DNA of 64,000 nucleotides from Pseudomonadota bacterium. Its GTDB lineage: Bacteria > Pseudomonadota > Alphaproteobacteria > Sphingomonadales > Sphingomonadaceae. Positions 18,882 through 26,675 of the stretch are shown one piece after another. The stretch covers positions 1-64,000 of the forward strand of contig JAEWBB010000016.1 of assembly GCA_023391375.1 (NCBI GenBank), written 5' to 3'. A model generated the notes under the pieces. It worked only from the letters and a program-made list of their open reading frames with translations. It was not told where the DNA came from and ran no database searches. A program made the translations under genes and the position numbers. Every line of letters begins with the position of its first letter. Position 1 is the first letter of the stretch.

Positions 18882-18887
18882 TGGCCT

Positions 18888-19730
18888 TTGTACGAGAGTT
18901 TCGAGAAGCCTCTGCAACGATTGTGGCAGCGGGGCGTGAAAGAGTTTGGCTCGAAGTGGGAATCGGAGGTGCTAGCTTCCATCCAGGCTATGTCCGGCGG
19001 ATACGCCATGCTTGGGAAATCGGGTCATGGCGGCATCGATTACGGTTCGCTGCCTGCCCAAGCTGGCTATATCTATAAATATGCCCCGTCTCGCGCAGCT
19101 TCGATCCGCGACGCAATGCTAGATTTTGAGACGCGCATCGACACTACCCTTCTGCCAACAAGCGGGGAAATACAGATTGCCTTGGTGGGTGGCGGTCCTG
19201 GTAGCGAGATACCAGGAATCTTGGAATTCATGTCATCGAGCGGCTTTTATGAGGAAGTCACAGAAGTCCATTTCGAGATTTTCGATCGAGAATCGAAGTG
19301 GCAAGATGTCCACGAGCTGATCATTGACGCAGTCGATAGCAGCTACGCGGTGACGATAGAATTTACCGCTTTCGACGCTTTGGATCGTCCCGAGAAAGGT
19401 GCATTGGTCGAATTCGACCTCGTCGCGATGAGCTATATTATTTCTGAACTGGCAAAGCACGCGTCAGTATCGACGATAAGAAAGAATTTGGCCGCACTAA
19501 TCGGCACAATGAACAAGTACGCTTATCTCGTATATAACGATAATAAGAGCTACGACTTCTACAAGTTCATGAATTCTATTGTCGATTTCTCAGCCTTAAA
19601 TCAGCTGCACGAGTTCGAATATGCTGATTCATTGCCGCATCCTTTTACGCCAGCTTACGTTAAGGCCAAGATTGCTCTAGACCACTCTCCCCACCTCAGT
19701 CCGAAATGTCTGGCAAAGCTTATCTATTGA
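18888..19730 (+). CDS. Rossmann-fold SAM methyltransferase-like protein in an AT-rich island
   Basis: The 280-residue protein has a SAM-binding-like motif I, LVGGGPGSE at 99-107. An acidic strand end follows (HFEIFDRE, 128-135), then a motif IV-like FDLVAMSYIISEL at 176-188. This supports a class I methyltransferase fold. The first 90 residues are a helical N-terminal region that I do not recognise. The substrate is unknown. Translation starts at TTG behind GGAGG. The stop is 1 base from the AlkB-like gene, so the two form an operon. Base composition is clearly less GC-rich than the flanks (23 of 60 bases are G or C in 19501-19560), suggesting acquisition. A non-catalytic SAM-binding role cannot be excluded. 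Confidence 0.7.
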   Translation: MYESFEKPLQRLWQRGVKEFGSKWESEVLASIQAMSGGYAMLGKSGHGGIDYGSLPAQAGYIYKYAPSRAASIRDAMLDFETRIDTTLLPTSGEIQIALVGGGPGSEIPGILEFMSSSGFYEEVTEVHFEIFDRESKWQDVHELIIDAVDSSYAVTIEFTAFDALDRPEKGALVEFDLVAMSYIISELAKHASVSTIRKNLAALIGTMNKYAYLVYNDNKSYDFYKFMNSIVDFSALNQLHEFEYADSLPHPFTPAYVKAKIALDHSPHLSPKCLAKLIY

Positions 19731-19731
19731 A

Positions 19732-20349
19732 ATGCAAGATCTCTTCCACACCCCCGGTCAATTTGAGCACCTTGCACTCCAAGATGCCGACGTAAGTCTT
19801 TTGAGAGAGATTCGAACGGCCCTCCCGTATGAGAGGCTGCTCGAGCGCCTACGCAAAGAAACAGTTTGGAGGCAAGAGCAAGTCAAGATTTACGGGAAAA
19901 CACACGATCAGCCGCGGCTGGTTGCTTGGTACGGCGATTCAGGGATGCGCTACGACTACTCCGGCATCTCGCTTCATCCCCTTCCTTGGACTAACCTGCT
20001 TTTGTCGATCAAATTTGATGTCGAGGCTTTAACCCAGCATCGGTTCAACAGTGTTTTTCTAAATCTCTATCGCGACCACCGCGACAGCATGGGATTCCAT
20101 GCCGACGATGAACGAGAATTAGGCCGTGAACCTGTGATTGCGTCATTATCGTTCGGCGCAACCCGCGAGTTCGTGTTCAAGCACAAGAAGAATCCTGGAT
20201 TACCCGCACATAAAGTGCCGCTATCAGCTGGCGATCTGCTGCTCATGAAAGGGAGGACTCAGGAATTCTGGAAGCACGGTATCATGAAACAAACGAAGCC
20301 GTGCGGACCGCGCATTAATCTGACCTTCCGGACAATCTACCCTAAGTAG
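19732..20349 (+). CDS. AlkB-type Fe(II)/2-oxoglutarate dioxygenase
   Basis: The 205-residue product matches AlkB-family dioxygenases that oxidatively remove alkyl groups from nucleic-acid bases. Iron ligands H123 and D125 (FHADDE) and H182 (WKHGIM) are present, as are the NxYxD block at 111-115, and R194 and R200 (RINLTFR) for 2-oxoglutarate and substrate. The QPRLVAWYGD block near 60-69 resembles the ALKBH2/3-like branch more than E. coli AlkB. It follows the methyltransferase-like gene by 1 base and shares its lower GC. Likely function is repair of 1-methyladenine or 3-methylcytosine in DNA or RNA; the specific target is inferred. Confidence 0.88.
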   Translation: MQDLFHTPGQFEHLALQDADVSLLREIRTALPYERLLERLRKETVWRQEQVKIYGKTHDQPRLVAWYGDSGMRYDYSGISLHPLPWTNLLLSIKFDVEALTQHRFNSVFLNLYRDHRDSMGFHADDERELGREPVIASLSFGATREFVFKHKKNPGLPAHKVPLSAGDLLLMKGRTQEFWKHGIMKQTKPCGPRINLTFRTIYPK

Positions 20350-20518
20350 CGATAGCGTTGAGTAATACCGCGCCGTCGCGCGGGTCGCGTTCTCGCCCGC
20401 CGTCCGATTAGCCCCGGCTCTACGCGCTGGCTCCCGATTGCTTTCGCAATCGCTTCCCTGCGCTCGGCGGGAGGGAAAAAGCTGTCCTACACAGCGTTTT
20501 CCTGCTCCATCCTCGTCG

Positions 20519-21310
20519 ATGGACGACTCTCGCCTCGACGGTCCGGCCACGCCCGGCACCCTCCCCGCCACCGTTCCCACCCGCGCCCGCCGCGACGGGT
20601 GGACGCCGGAACGCCAGCAAGCCTTCATTGCCGCGCTGGCCGAGAGCGGGTGCGTGGGGGAGGCGTGCAAGGCGGTGGGGGTCAGCCGGGTGAGCGCCTA
20701 TCGCCTCCGCGCGCGGCCCGAGGCGTCGATCTTCCGCCAGGCGTGGGACGTCGCGCTCGACTATGCGATCCGCAACCTCTCCGACGCCGCCCTGTCCCGC
20801 GCGCTCAATGGCACGCCGCGCCCCGTCTTCTACAAGGGCGAGCAGGTCGGCGAGTGGCGCCATTATGACGAACGGCTGACCATTTCAACGGGTGAACTGT
20901 CCCCCGGACAGTTCAGGTTCGTCCGGGGGACGAACCGACCCGTTCAACTGCTGCGCTACCGCGACCCGACGCGCTACGGCGCCTGGCTCGACGGCTATGA
21001 GGCGCGGCGCCATCCCGACGGGGCGGGCATCACGCTGGCCCACGCCCTCAACCGCGTCCTCGACGCCGCCTACGACGCGGAGCCTTTCGACTATGAGGAG
21101 GCGGACGCGCCGCTGGCCGAAGGCCCTGCCAAGCCCGCCCCGGCCCACGCTTATACCTACAAGGGCCCGCCCGAGGCCGAGGCGCTGTTCCGCCAGATCG
21201 CCGCCGCCTGCGAGGGCGATCGCAAGGCCGAGGCCGCCGCCGACCCGACCGACGAGGACCGCCGCAGCGGCGCGGTCGTCAGGCGGCCGAGGCGGGTGAA
21301 ACGGGGCTGA
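20519..21310 (+). CDS. HTH protein (terminase small-subunit-like) with an in-frame palindromic insertion
   Basis: From the ATG at 20519 the product is 263 residues. Residues about 20-60 contain a helix-turn-helix (FIAALAESGCVGEACKAVGVSRVSAYRLR) like those in phage terminase small subunits and related sphingomonad proteins of unknown function. Around residues 124-142 the sequence GELSPGQFRFVRGTNRPV interrupts an otherwise continuous block (DERLT ... LLRYRDP). It is encoded by two perfect hairpins within an outer stem (20887-20944), which looks like an inserted palindromic element that keeps the frame. The C-terminal third is Ala/Pro-rich. Base composition is back to high GC after the AlkB island. 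No phage genes are nearby. Confidence 0.65.
   Translation: MDDSRLDGPATPGTLPATVPTRARRDGWTPERQQAFIAALAESGCVGEACKAVGVSRVSAYRLRARPEASIFRQAWDVALDYAIRNLSDAALSRALNGTPRPVFYKGEQVGEWRHYDERLTISTGELSPGQFRFVRGTNRPVQLLRYRDPTRYGAWLDGYEARRHPDGAGITLAHALNRVLDAAYDAEPFDYEEADAPLAEGPAKPAPAHAYTYKGPPEAEALFRQIAAACEGDRKAEAAADPTDEDRRSGAVVRRPRRVKRG
20887..20944 (+). repeat. Nested palindromic element inside a coding sequence
   Basis: An outer stem AACGGG (20887-20892)/CCCGTT (20939-20944) encloses two adjacent perfect hairpins. The first is TGAACTGTCC/GGACAGTTCA, with a CCC loop (20893-20915). The second is GGTTCGTCC/GGACGAACC, with a GGG loop (20916-20936). Together they could form a three-way junction. The element is read through in frame by the HTH gene, similar in principle to palindromic elements known to insert in rickettsial genes. 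Only one copy is recognisable in this window. Confidence 0.8.
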
Positions 21311-21394
21311 TGCATAGTGTAACCTTTGTAACCTTCCGCGGCCCTCGCCATGCGCCCTCGCCTTGTCCGACTGTCCGCTGCTAGCCTCCTCGCC

Positions 21395-21850
21395 ATGACC
21401 CGCCCCGCGCCCCAGCTCGCCAAGTTCGCCTGCCTCGATTGCCGCACCGTGATGAAGCGCGAGCCGCTGCTGCCCGCCCACCCCGCCATGCGCCGCGACG
21501 AGGCGCGGCCGATCGAGGTGCGGCCCTGCCCGTCGTGCGGCGGCGACAGTTTCTGGATGGGCAGCAATTTCCGCGCCCCGCCGAAAACCGACGCCAAGGG
21601 GTGGGAGACGGTGGCGCTGCTGGTCCGCGCCGGGCTGCCCTATTGCAAGGTGCGCGTGCCGCTGTCGCTCGACCGGCTGCCGGCGATGGGCGTCCCGACG
21701 ACAAACGTCATCTCCGCCACCCAGGCGATCGGGCCGTGGCCGACCACCCCGGCCGGCGCGCGCCGCTTCGCCGAGGCGTGGGGCGCGTTCGGCCTGCCCT
21801 TCTGGCGGCCGGGCGAGCCGGTGCCGGACTTCGCTGGCAAGCAGGATTGA
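21395..21850 (+). CDS. Small zinc-ribbon-like protein of unknown function, 151 aa
   Basis: Two CxxC pairs, CLDC near residue 13 and CPSC near residue 45, suggest a zinc ribbon in the first third. The remainder contains a globular segment with WETVALLVRAGLPY and a C-terminal GWAF-like Trp-rich region. I do not recognise a family. ATG 21395 is preferred over 21350 because the first 15 residues of the longer form look non-coding. It lies downstream of the HTH gene on the same strand, but no functional link is visible. Confidence 0.6.
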   Translation: MTRPAPQLAKFACLDCRTVMKREPLLPAHPAMRRDEARPIEVRPCPSCGGDSFWMGSNFRAPPKTDAKGWETVALLVRAGLPYCKVRVPLSLDRLPAMGVPTTNVISATQAIGPWPTTPAGARRFAEAWGAFGLPFWRPGEPVPDFAGKQD

Positions 21851-21875
21851 TGGGAGGTGGCGACAGCTATGAGTG

Positions 21876-22316
21876 TCAGAGGGTGACTTCGCCCTCTTCC
21901 TCGCCGTCCCAGTAATGGAGGCGGTCGGCGTGGACCTTGACCAGGGTGAGGCCGGGGGAGTCGATGCCCTGCGGCCACCAGCGGTCGAGCTCCTTCTGCC
22001 AGTGTTTCGCGAACTCGGCCTTGTCGCGGATCAGTTCGCCCTGGCCTTCGATGGCGATGAAGATGCCGGGCTTGCCGACGATGCCCATCAGCCCGCCGCT
22101 GCCCTGGTAGGCCAGGGCGCAGTGCGGATTACCTTCGAGGTCGCGGACCGTGCGGCTGTCGCCGTCGGCGAAGAAGAAGCTGTCGCCGCTATAGTCGACC
22201 TCGCGGTTGTTCGACATCGGCCGTCCGGCCAATTGGCCCTCGCTGAGCGTGGTCAGCATGCAAAAGTCGATGTCGCGCATCGCCTCGCTGATGTCGGAAA
22301 GCGTCTTGGAAGCCAT
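21876..22316 (-). CDS. Pyridoxamine 5'-phosphate oxidase-like flavin-binding protein
   Basis: The 146-residue protein resembles the 'general stress protein 26' branch of the PNPOx-like split-barrel family: DFCMLTTL early strand, RPMSNNREVDYSGDSFFFADG, and HYWDGEEEGEV at the C-terminus. Such proteins bind FMN or F420 and have been linked to stress. The reaction is not predictable. A GC-rich hairpin and G-quadruplex motif (22378-22417) lies upstream of its start. The gene is convergent with the zinc-ribbon gene. Confidence 0.8.
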   Translation of the reverse strand: MASKTLSDISEAMRDIDFCMLTTLSEGQLAGRPMSNNREVDYSGDSFFFADGDSRTVRDLEGNPHCALAYQGSGGLMGIVGKPGIFIAIEGQGELIRDKAEFAKHWQKELDRWWPQGIDSPGLTLVKVHADRLHYWDGEEEGEVTL

Positions 22317-22377
22317 CGGTCGGGGTCCTTTGCTGGTGCGTTGCCGCTTCCAACGTGCGGACCGGCGGACCGGTTGC

Positions 22378-22417
22378 GGCGCGCGCCCCGGGGAGGGGAG
22401 GGTGCGGGGCGCGCGCC
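22378..22417. repeat. 13-bp perfect inverted repeat with G-tract loop
   Basis: GGCGCGCGCCCCG and CGGGGCGCGCGCC form a perfect 13-bp stem around a 14-base loop. On the plus strand, G tracts of 4, 4, 3 and 4 bases, separated by A, A and TGC, span the loop and right arm, matching a G-quadruplex pattern. It lies between the SDR gene stop (22431) and the next minus-strand start (22316). It may act as a terminator or as a structured 5' region; there is no T run. Confidence 0.65.
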
Positions 22418-22430
22418 GGGCCGGGCGGGC

Positions 22431-23177
22431 CTAGCGAAGGCCGCCGCTGGCGTTCAGTTTCTCGCCGGTCAGCCACGCCGCCTCGTCGCTGGCCAGGAAC
22501 ACCGCCACCTTGGCGATATCGTCCGGCGTGCCGGCGCGGCCGAGCGGGGTTTGCGCGACGATCTGGTCGACGAAATCGGTGCCGCTGATCCCGGCGCTGC
22601 CGGTGCCCTCGGTCTCGGTGTAGCCGGGCAGGATCGCGTTGACGCGGATCTTGCGCGGCGCCAGCTCCTTGGCCAGCACGCCGTTGATCGCGTCGAGCGC
22701 GCCCTTGGTGCCGCTGTAGATCGCGCTTTCCGGCACCAGCACGCTGGTGATGTTAGACGAGATGTTGATCACGCTCGCGCCTTCCTTGAGATGCGGCACG
22801 GCGGCCTTGGTCACCAGCAGCGGGCCGAGCACGTTGACGTCGAACTGGCGGCGATATTCGTCGGCGTCGACCTGCTCGATCGCGCCGAACGCGTAGACGC
22901 CGCTGTTGTTGACCACGACGTCGAGCTGGCCGAATTCGCCGATCGCCGCGTCGACCAGCGCCTTGGCCTCATTCTCGTTGGCGACGTTGCCCTTGACCGC
23001 GATCGCCTTGCCGCCGGCGCCGGTGATGGCGTCGACCACCGCGTCCGCGCCGTCCTTGCTCGAAGCGTAGTTGACGATCACCGCCGCCCCTTCCGCCGCC
23101 AGCGCCTTGGCGATTCCGGCGCCGATGCCCTTCGATGCGCCCGTCACCAGCGCGACCTTGCCGTTCAACTTGGCCAT
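22431..23177 (-). CDS. SDR family NAD(P)-dependent oxidoreductase
   Basis: The 248-residue protein is a classical short-chain dehydrogenase/reductase: TGASKGIG cofactor motif at 12-19, NNSG (variant of NNAG) near 89, catalytic Ser in the NISSNI block, and YSGTK (YxxxK) near 155. It looks like FabG-like or glucose-dehydrogenase-like members; the substrate is unknown. The ATG at 23177 follows GGATACGGATC upstream. It is divergent from an ArsR-type regulator gene, and an inverted repeat (23211-23233) lies between them, so the regulator probably controls it. Confidence 0.88.
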   Translation of the reverse strand: MAKLNGKVALVTGASKGIGAGIAKALAAEGAAVIVNYASSKDGADAVVDAITGAGGKAIAVKGNVANENEAKALVDAAIGEFGQLDVVVNNSGVYAFGAIEQVDADEYRRQFDVNVLGPLLVTKAAVPHLKEGASVINISSNITSVLVPESAIYSGTKGALDAINGVLAKELAPRKIRVNAILPGYTETEGTGSAGISGTDFVDQIVAQTPLGRAGTPDDIAKVAVFLASDEAAWLTGEKLNASGGLR

Positions 23178-23210
23178 GATCCGTATCCTTTCGAGGAGCG
23201 CCATGCTCCG

Positions 23211-23233
23211 ATAGTTCGGGAATATGGAACTAT
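23211..23233. promoter_or_regulatory. Inverted repeat between SDR and ArsR genes, candidate operator
   Basis: ATAGTTC (23211-23217) and GAACTAT (23227-23233) are exact reverse complements separated by 9 bases. The site lies 34 bases before the SDR start and 38 before the regulator start. Arm length and spacing fit an ArsR-family dimer site. Confidence 0.7.
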
Positions 23234-23271
23234 TGAACGAGGCTTCAAGGGGGCCTATCTGAAAAATCGTC

Positions 23272-23595
23272 ATGCGACCGATGCTCCACCCTTCGACCGA
23301 CGACCTCACCCCGCAGGCGATCCTCCATGCGCTGGCGGATCCCGAGCGGGCGCGGATCTTTGCCGGCATCGCGGGGGCGGAGTGCGTGCAGAACTGTTCG
23401 GCGATGGCCGACACCGGCGAGCGAGTGATCCCCAAGTCGTCGCTGTCCCAGCACTTCAAGGTGCTTCGCGAGGCGGGGCTGATCCGGTCGGAACGGGTGG
23501 GCGTGGAGATGCGCAACACCTCGCGCTGCGCCGAGGTCGATGCCCGCTTCCCCGGCCTCATCAAGTCGATCCTCGATGCCTACCAGGCAGCCTGA
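23272..23595 (+). CDS. ArsR-family winged-helix transcriptional regulator
   Basis: The 107-residue protein contains the ArsR-type winged helix: DPERARIFAGIAG, recognition-like SSLSQHFKVLREAGLIRSER, then a wing. The ELCVC metal box of metal-sensing members is missing. There are Cys residues in ECVQNCSAM and one near residue 86, so redox or other sensing is possible. It is divergent from the SDR gene and separated by an inverted repeat that is its likely operator. This arrangement is common for one-gene SDR regulons. Confidence 0.85.
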   Translation: MRPMLHPSTDDLTPQAILHALADPERARIFAGIAGAECVQNCSAMADTGERVIPKSSLSQHFKVLREAGLIRSERVGVEMRNTSRCAEVDARFPGLIKSILDAYQAA

Positions 23596-23730
23596 GCGCG
23601 GCCTGTCGTTACCCTGACAAGGGGGTTTTCGAAGCGTTCATTGACGGTGGGGCGATATGCTTGGGCCGACCAGCCGGGCAACGCTCCCCAGCCTTCGACG
23701 GTTGATGCGGCAGTTGAAGGAGTAACCGTC

Positions 23731-24141
23731 ATGAAGACCCCGCTGATCCTCGCCGCCGCGGCCATTGCTGCGACCGCCGCTTCCGCTGCGGACGCCCAAA
23801 GCTGGCGCTCGAACAACTGGAATGCGCACGGCTGGCGCACCGCCGGCTACGCGACCGTCGACGGCCGCGACACCGACCGCATCAACCTGCCGGGCCGTAG
23901 CCGTCAGTCGATGATCCGGGTGTGCGCGATCAACGCCCCGCTTCACCTTCGCGACCTCGACATCCGTTTCGACAACGGCCGAGTCCAGGACGCCAACACC
24001 CGCGCCGTGATCGGTGCCGGGACCTGCACCCGGGCCATCGACCTTCGCGGCAACCGCCGCGACATCGCGTCGGTGACATTGAAGTACGAGCCGATGGCCC
24101 GCTCGATGCGCCGGCCGCTGGTGCGCGTGCAGGTCCGCTAG
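23731..24141 (+). CDS. Exported small protein, DUF2541-like
   Basis: The 136-residue protein has a signal peptide (residues 1-22, ending ADAQS). The mature part contains a GRDTDRINLPG strand-loop, DIRFDNG, and a GAGTCTRAIDLRGNRRDI block resembling DUF2541 proteins as I recall them. Two Cys (near 69 and 94) could form a disulfide. The function is unknown; the periplasm is the likely location. GAAGGAG precedes the ATG at 23731. A strong terminator follows. Confidence 0.65.
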   Translation: MKTPLILAAAAIAATAASAADAQSWRSNNWNAHGWRTAGYATVDGRDTDRINLPGRSRQSMIRVCAINAPLHLRDLDIRFDNGRVQDANTRAVIGAGTCTRAIDLRGNRRDIASVTLKYEPMARSMRRPLVRVQVR

Positions 24142-24160
24142 TCCCTTCCCTCATTCCCTT

Positions 24161-24191
24161 ACGGCCCGGGCGTCAAACCCCGGGCCGTTTT
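24161..24191 (+). terminator. Rho-independent terminator after the DUF2541-like gene
   Basis: ACGGCCCGGG and CCCGGGCCGT pair over 10 bp with an 8-base loop, followed by TTTT. Confidence 0.85.
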
Positions 24192-24274
24192 GCTTTCGAT
24201 TAACCCGTCCCTGCTATCGAGGGCCGAATCGGGCGGAGCTGGACAGCCGCCCCGAGGGCGTTTCGAGGGGACCA

Positions 24275-25450
24275 GTGAAGATGAATCATCCCGGCTATGT
24301 CGGCGTACCCGATCCGCGGACCGCGCAGGGCGTGCGCAATTACCGCGAAAAGGCCGAGGCGCACCCCCTCCAGCTGCAGTTCCTGACCGCCGAGGGCGAG
24401 CGCGACTATGTCGAACGCCTGCGCGACCTCCTGTCGACCAACCGCGTCGCCGAAGCCGACGCCATCCTGGCCGCCGACCTGGCCGGGTTCGACGGATCGC
24501 TTGCGGGCATCTGCCGCGCGACCGCCGCCGAGACCGTGCGCATCGACGGCTGGGAAGACCTGATGCCGATCCTCGACGAATTCGAGGGCCCGTCCATCAC
24601 GGGCATCACCATCGGCTTGACCAACGAGCCCGACCTGGTGTTCGAGGGCAACGAGCCGCGCGAGCCCGCGGTCATGCTGGGCCTCTATTCCGACGAACAT
24701 TTCGACTTCTCCGGCGCGACCACCGACGAATTGCTCGACCAGTGCGCCAGCGACATGCCGGGCTGGGCCGGGCACGAGGAGGACGTCGAATTCTATGTCG
24801 ACTGCGCCGGCCTGGGCGAGCTCAACACCGCGCTGATCCAGTGCAAGCACCGCTATTTCCTGCGCGACGGACGCGACGGCGTCGAGGGCCGCGCGCCCGG
24901 TGGCTATGTCGAATATGTGCTGGGCACCTGGCTGCGCGCGACCCGCTTCCTGCAGGCGGTTGAATACGCGGCGAACGAGCATGGCGTTCCAGCCGGTGCG
25001 AAGCTGCTGGCCGGCACGGTCGCGCTACACACCGATTTCGCCACGCTGGTCGAGCAACGCCGCGACGTCGCGGTCGACCGGAACGAGCCGGCGATCAAGC
25101 CGGTCGCCGCGCTGACCATCAAGCGCTGGACGCCGCGGCCCGATCCCGCGCTGGAAATCGCTGCGTCCGGATCCGCGCTCCGTCAGAAGCTCCAGACACC
25201 GGTCGCTGAGGAGCCGGTCTTGGCGCCAACGGCTTTGGCCGCGCCGAAGCCCAACACCTTCTCACAGCCATCACCGGCGCTCGTCCTCCCGACTCCGCCG
25301 CCGATGCCGCAACCGACCCGTGTCGAGCCGCCGCGGGTGGAGGACGAAGCCCCGGCGCCCATGGCAGCCACTGCCCAACCGGCGCTCAAGACATTCGAGG
25401 AAAAGAAAGGCTTCTTCGGCCGCCTGTTTGGCAAACTGAAGGGCGACTAG
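24275..25450 (+). CDS. Hypothetical protein, 391 aa, with Pro-rich linker and amphipathic tail
   Basis: The first 280 residues look globular, with repeated acidic segments and Trp/Tyr positions; I do not recognise the family. Residues about 300-370 are Pro/Ala/Val-rich and likely disordered. The last 15 residues (KKGFFGRLFGKLKG) form a short basic amphipathic helix that could dock to a membrane or partner. There is no signal peptide, so it is probably cytoplasmic. GTG 24275 has AGGGG 5 bases upstream; ATG 24281 is the alternative. Stand-alone gene between two terminators. Confidence 0.65.
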   Translation: MKMNHPGYVGVPDPRTAQGVRNYREKAEAHPLQLQFLTAEGERDYVERLRDLLSTNRVAEADAILAADLAGFDGSLAGICRATAAETVRIDGWEDLMPILDEFEGPSITGITIGLTNEPDLVFEGNEPREPAVMLGLYSDEHFDFSGATTDELLDQCASDMPGWAGHEEDVEFYVDCAGLGELNTALIQCKHRYFLRDGRDGVEGRAPGGYVEYVLGTWLRATRFLQAVEYAANEHGVPAGAKLLAGTVALHTDFATLVEQRRDVAVDRNEPAIKPVAALTIKRWTPRPDPALEIAASGSALRQKLQTPVAEEPVLAPTALAAPKPNTFSQPSPALVLPTPPPMPQPTRVEPPRVEDEAPAPMAATAQPALKTFEEKKGFFGRLFGKLKGD

Positions 25451-25477
25451 TCCGCCCCGCCTGCGCTGGACGCAAAG

Positions 25478-25522
25478 GCGCCGCCGCCTTCCCGGGTTGG
25501 GGGAGGAAGAAGGCGGCGGCGC
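25478..25522. terminator. Bidirectional-looking hairpin between convergent genes
   Basis: GCGCCGCCGCCTTC and GAAGGCGGCGGCGC pair perfectly over 14 bp with a 17-base loop. It sits between convergent genes ending at 25450 and 25547. No long T run follows on either side, so efficiency is uncertain. Confidence 0.6.
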
Positions 25523-25546
25523 GAGGGAGCGAGAAGAAGTCGCTCG

Positions 25547-26518
25547 TTAAGCGGGGGCGTAGCTGAAGCCGTACGACGAGGCCGTAGTAGTCGTGCGCGG
25601 CTTGAACGCCTCGGCGAAGCGGCTCGGAAGGCCCGCCATCGGCGACAGCGGCTTGGCCTGGCCGGCGGCGACCGCCCGTTCACGTTGGTCGTAGAAGGCG
25701 GCGCGCTGAAGGCGCTTCTTGAGCGACAGGAACGGGTTTTCCGGGGTCGGACCGTCCTGGGCGCGTTCGACCCAGCTCTTGCCCGACGACCTCGTCGAAG
25801 TGGCCGTAGCGGCGCCAGCCGCGGCAGCCGGCGTGCCCCACGAGAAGGCCGAACGATCGGCCATGACCGGCTCCGGACGGACGACGGGCGCCGGCGTGCG
25901 GGCAATTGTCGGCTCGGTCATGATGACCTCGTCCTCGACCACATCGCGGCGACGACGACGAAGCGCAAAAGCGGCACCGCCGAGGGCAAGAAGGCCAAGC
26001 CCGGCGCCCAGCGCGATGGGCAGGGCATCGTTGCTCGCGGTTTCGACCGGGGCCGCCTCGGGCGCCGGAGCCGGGGCCGCGGCGAGCGGGGCGACCGGAA
26101 TCGGCGGGTCGATCACCGGCACTTCGGCCGGGAGCGTGGCATCAACCGGCGCCGCCAAGGGCGGGGCAGGCGCGGCGCTGGCACGCGGCGCGCTCGTGGT
26201 GCGTGCCGTCGCCTTGGCCGGCGCAGGTTTGGCCGTCGCCTTCTTGGCGGTGGTCGCGGCGGGCGCCGCTTCCGTTGTCCCCGGGGTCGTGGCGGACTCG
26301 GCAGCCGGTTCGGCCGCCAAAGGATCGGGCGTTACGACCGGCGCAGGGGTGGTGACCGGCGCTACGGTGACCGGCGCGGCGGCGGCCGGGGCGGCCTGTT
26401 CCTGCGGTACCGTGATCTGCGGCGTCGCCTCCTGGGCGAACGCGGGGGTTGCGGAAAGGGCAAGCACCGCGGCCAGCGCGGTGCCACCAAGGCGGGACAT
26501 GATGTAAATGTTCTGCAT
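25547..26518 (-). CDS. Pro/Ala-rich exported protein with one C-terminal-side membrane helix
   Basis: The 323-residue protein has a signal peptide (AFAQ cleavage near residue 32). A long low-complexity region of Ala, Pro, Thr and Val (to about 170) follows, then a membrane helix with Gly-rich core (about 180-202), an RRRRR stop-transfer, and a cytoplasmic part of about 115 residues that is predicted to be mostly unstructured. The arrangement is a single-pass protein with an extended periplasmic spacer. I do not recognise a family. ATG 26518 or 26500 can start it. It is divergent from the lipoprotein gene at 26676. Confidence 0.65.
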   Translation of the reverse strand: MQNIYIMSRLGGTALAAVLALSATPAFAQEATPQITVPQEQAAPAAAAPVTVAPVTTPAPVVTPDPLAAEPAAESATTPGTTEAAPAATTAKKATAKPAPAKATARTTSAPRASAAPAPPLAAPVDATLPAEVPVIDPPIPVAPLAAAPAPAPEAAPVETASNDALPIALGAGLGLLALGGAAFALRRRRRDVVEDEVIMTEPTIARTPAPVVRPEPVMADRSAFSWGTPAAAAGAATATSTRSSGKSWVERAQDGPTPENPFLSLKKRLQRAAFYDQRERAVAAGQAKPLSPMAGLPSRFAEAFKPRTTTTASSYGFSYAPA

Positions 26519-26675
26519 GATTGGCCAATAACTACCGAAAATGGCCGTCCGGGTCCGCGATTTCCGGTGAATCGAGTTGGGTTGCACGGCGAAACGAATG
26601 GCCCCGGGTGCGATTATTTTCGCATTAATCCGCCATTTTTGCGGAACGGCGCGACGAAATGCCCATTGGTGGGGG

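Noticed and set aside
20350..20518. Possible attachment site or RNA gene after the AlkB gene
   Set aside because: It holds a small GATTGC/GCAATC hairpin but no tRNA fold, direct repeats or integrase could be seen.
21873..23705. A 610-codon plus-strand frame opposite the PNPOx-like and SDR genes
   Set aside because: Low-complexity Ala/Arg/Asp product antisense to two clear protein families.
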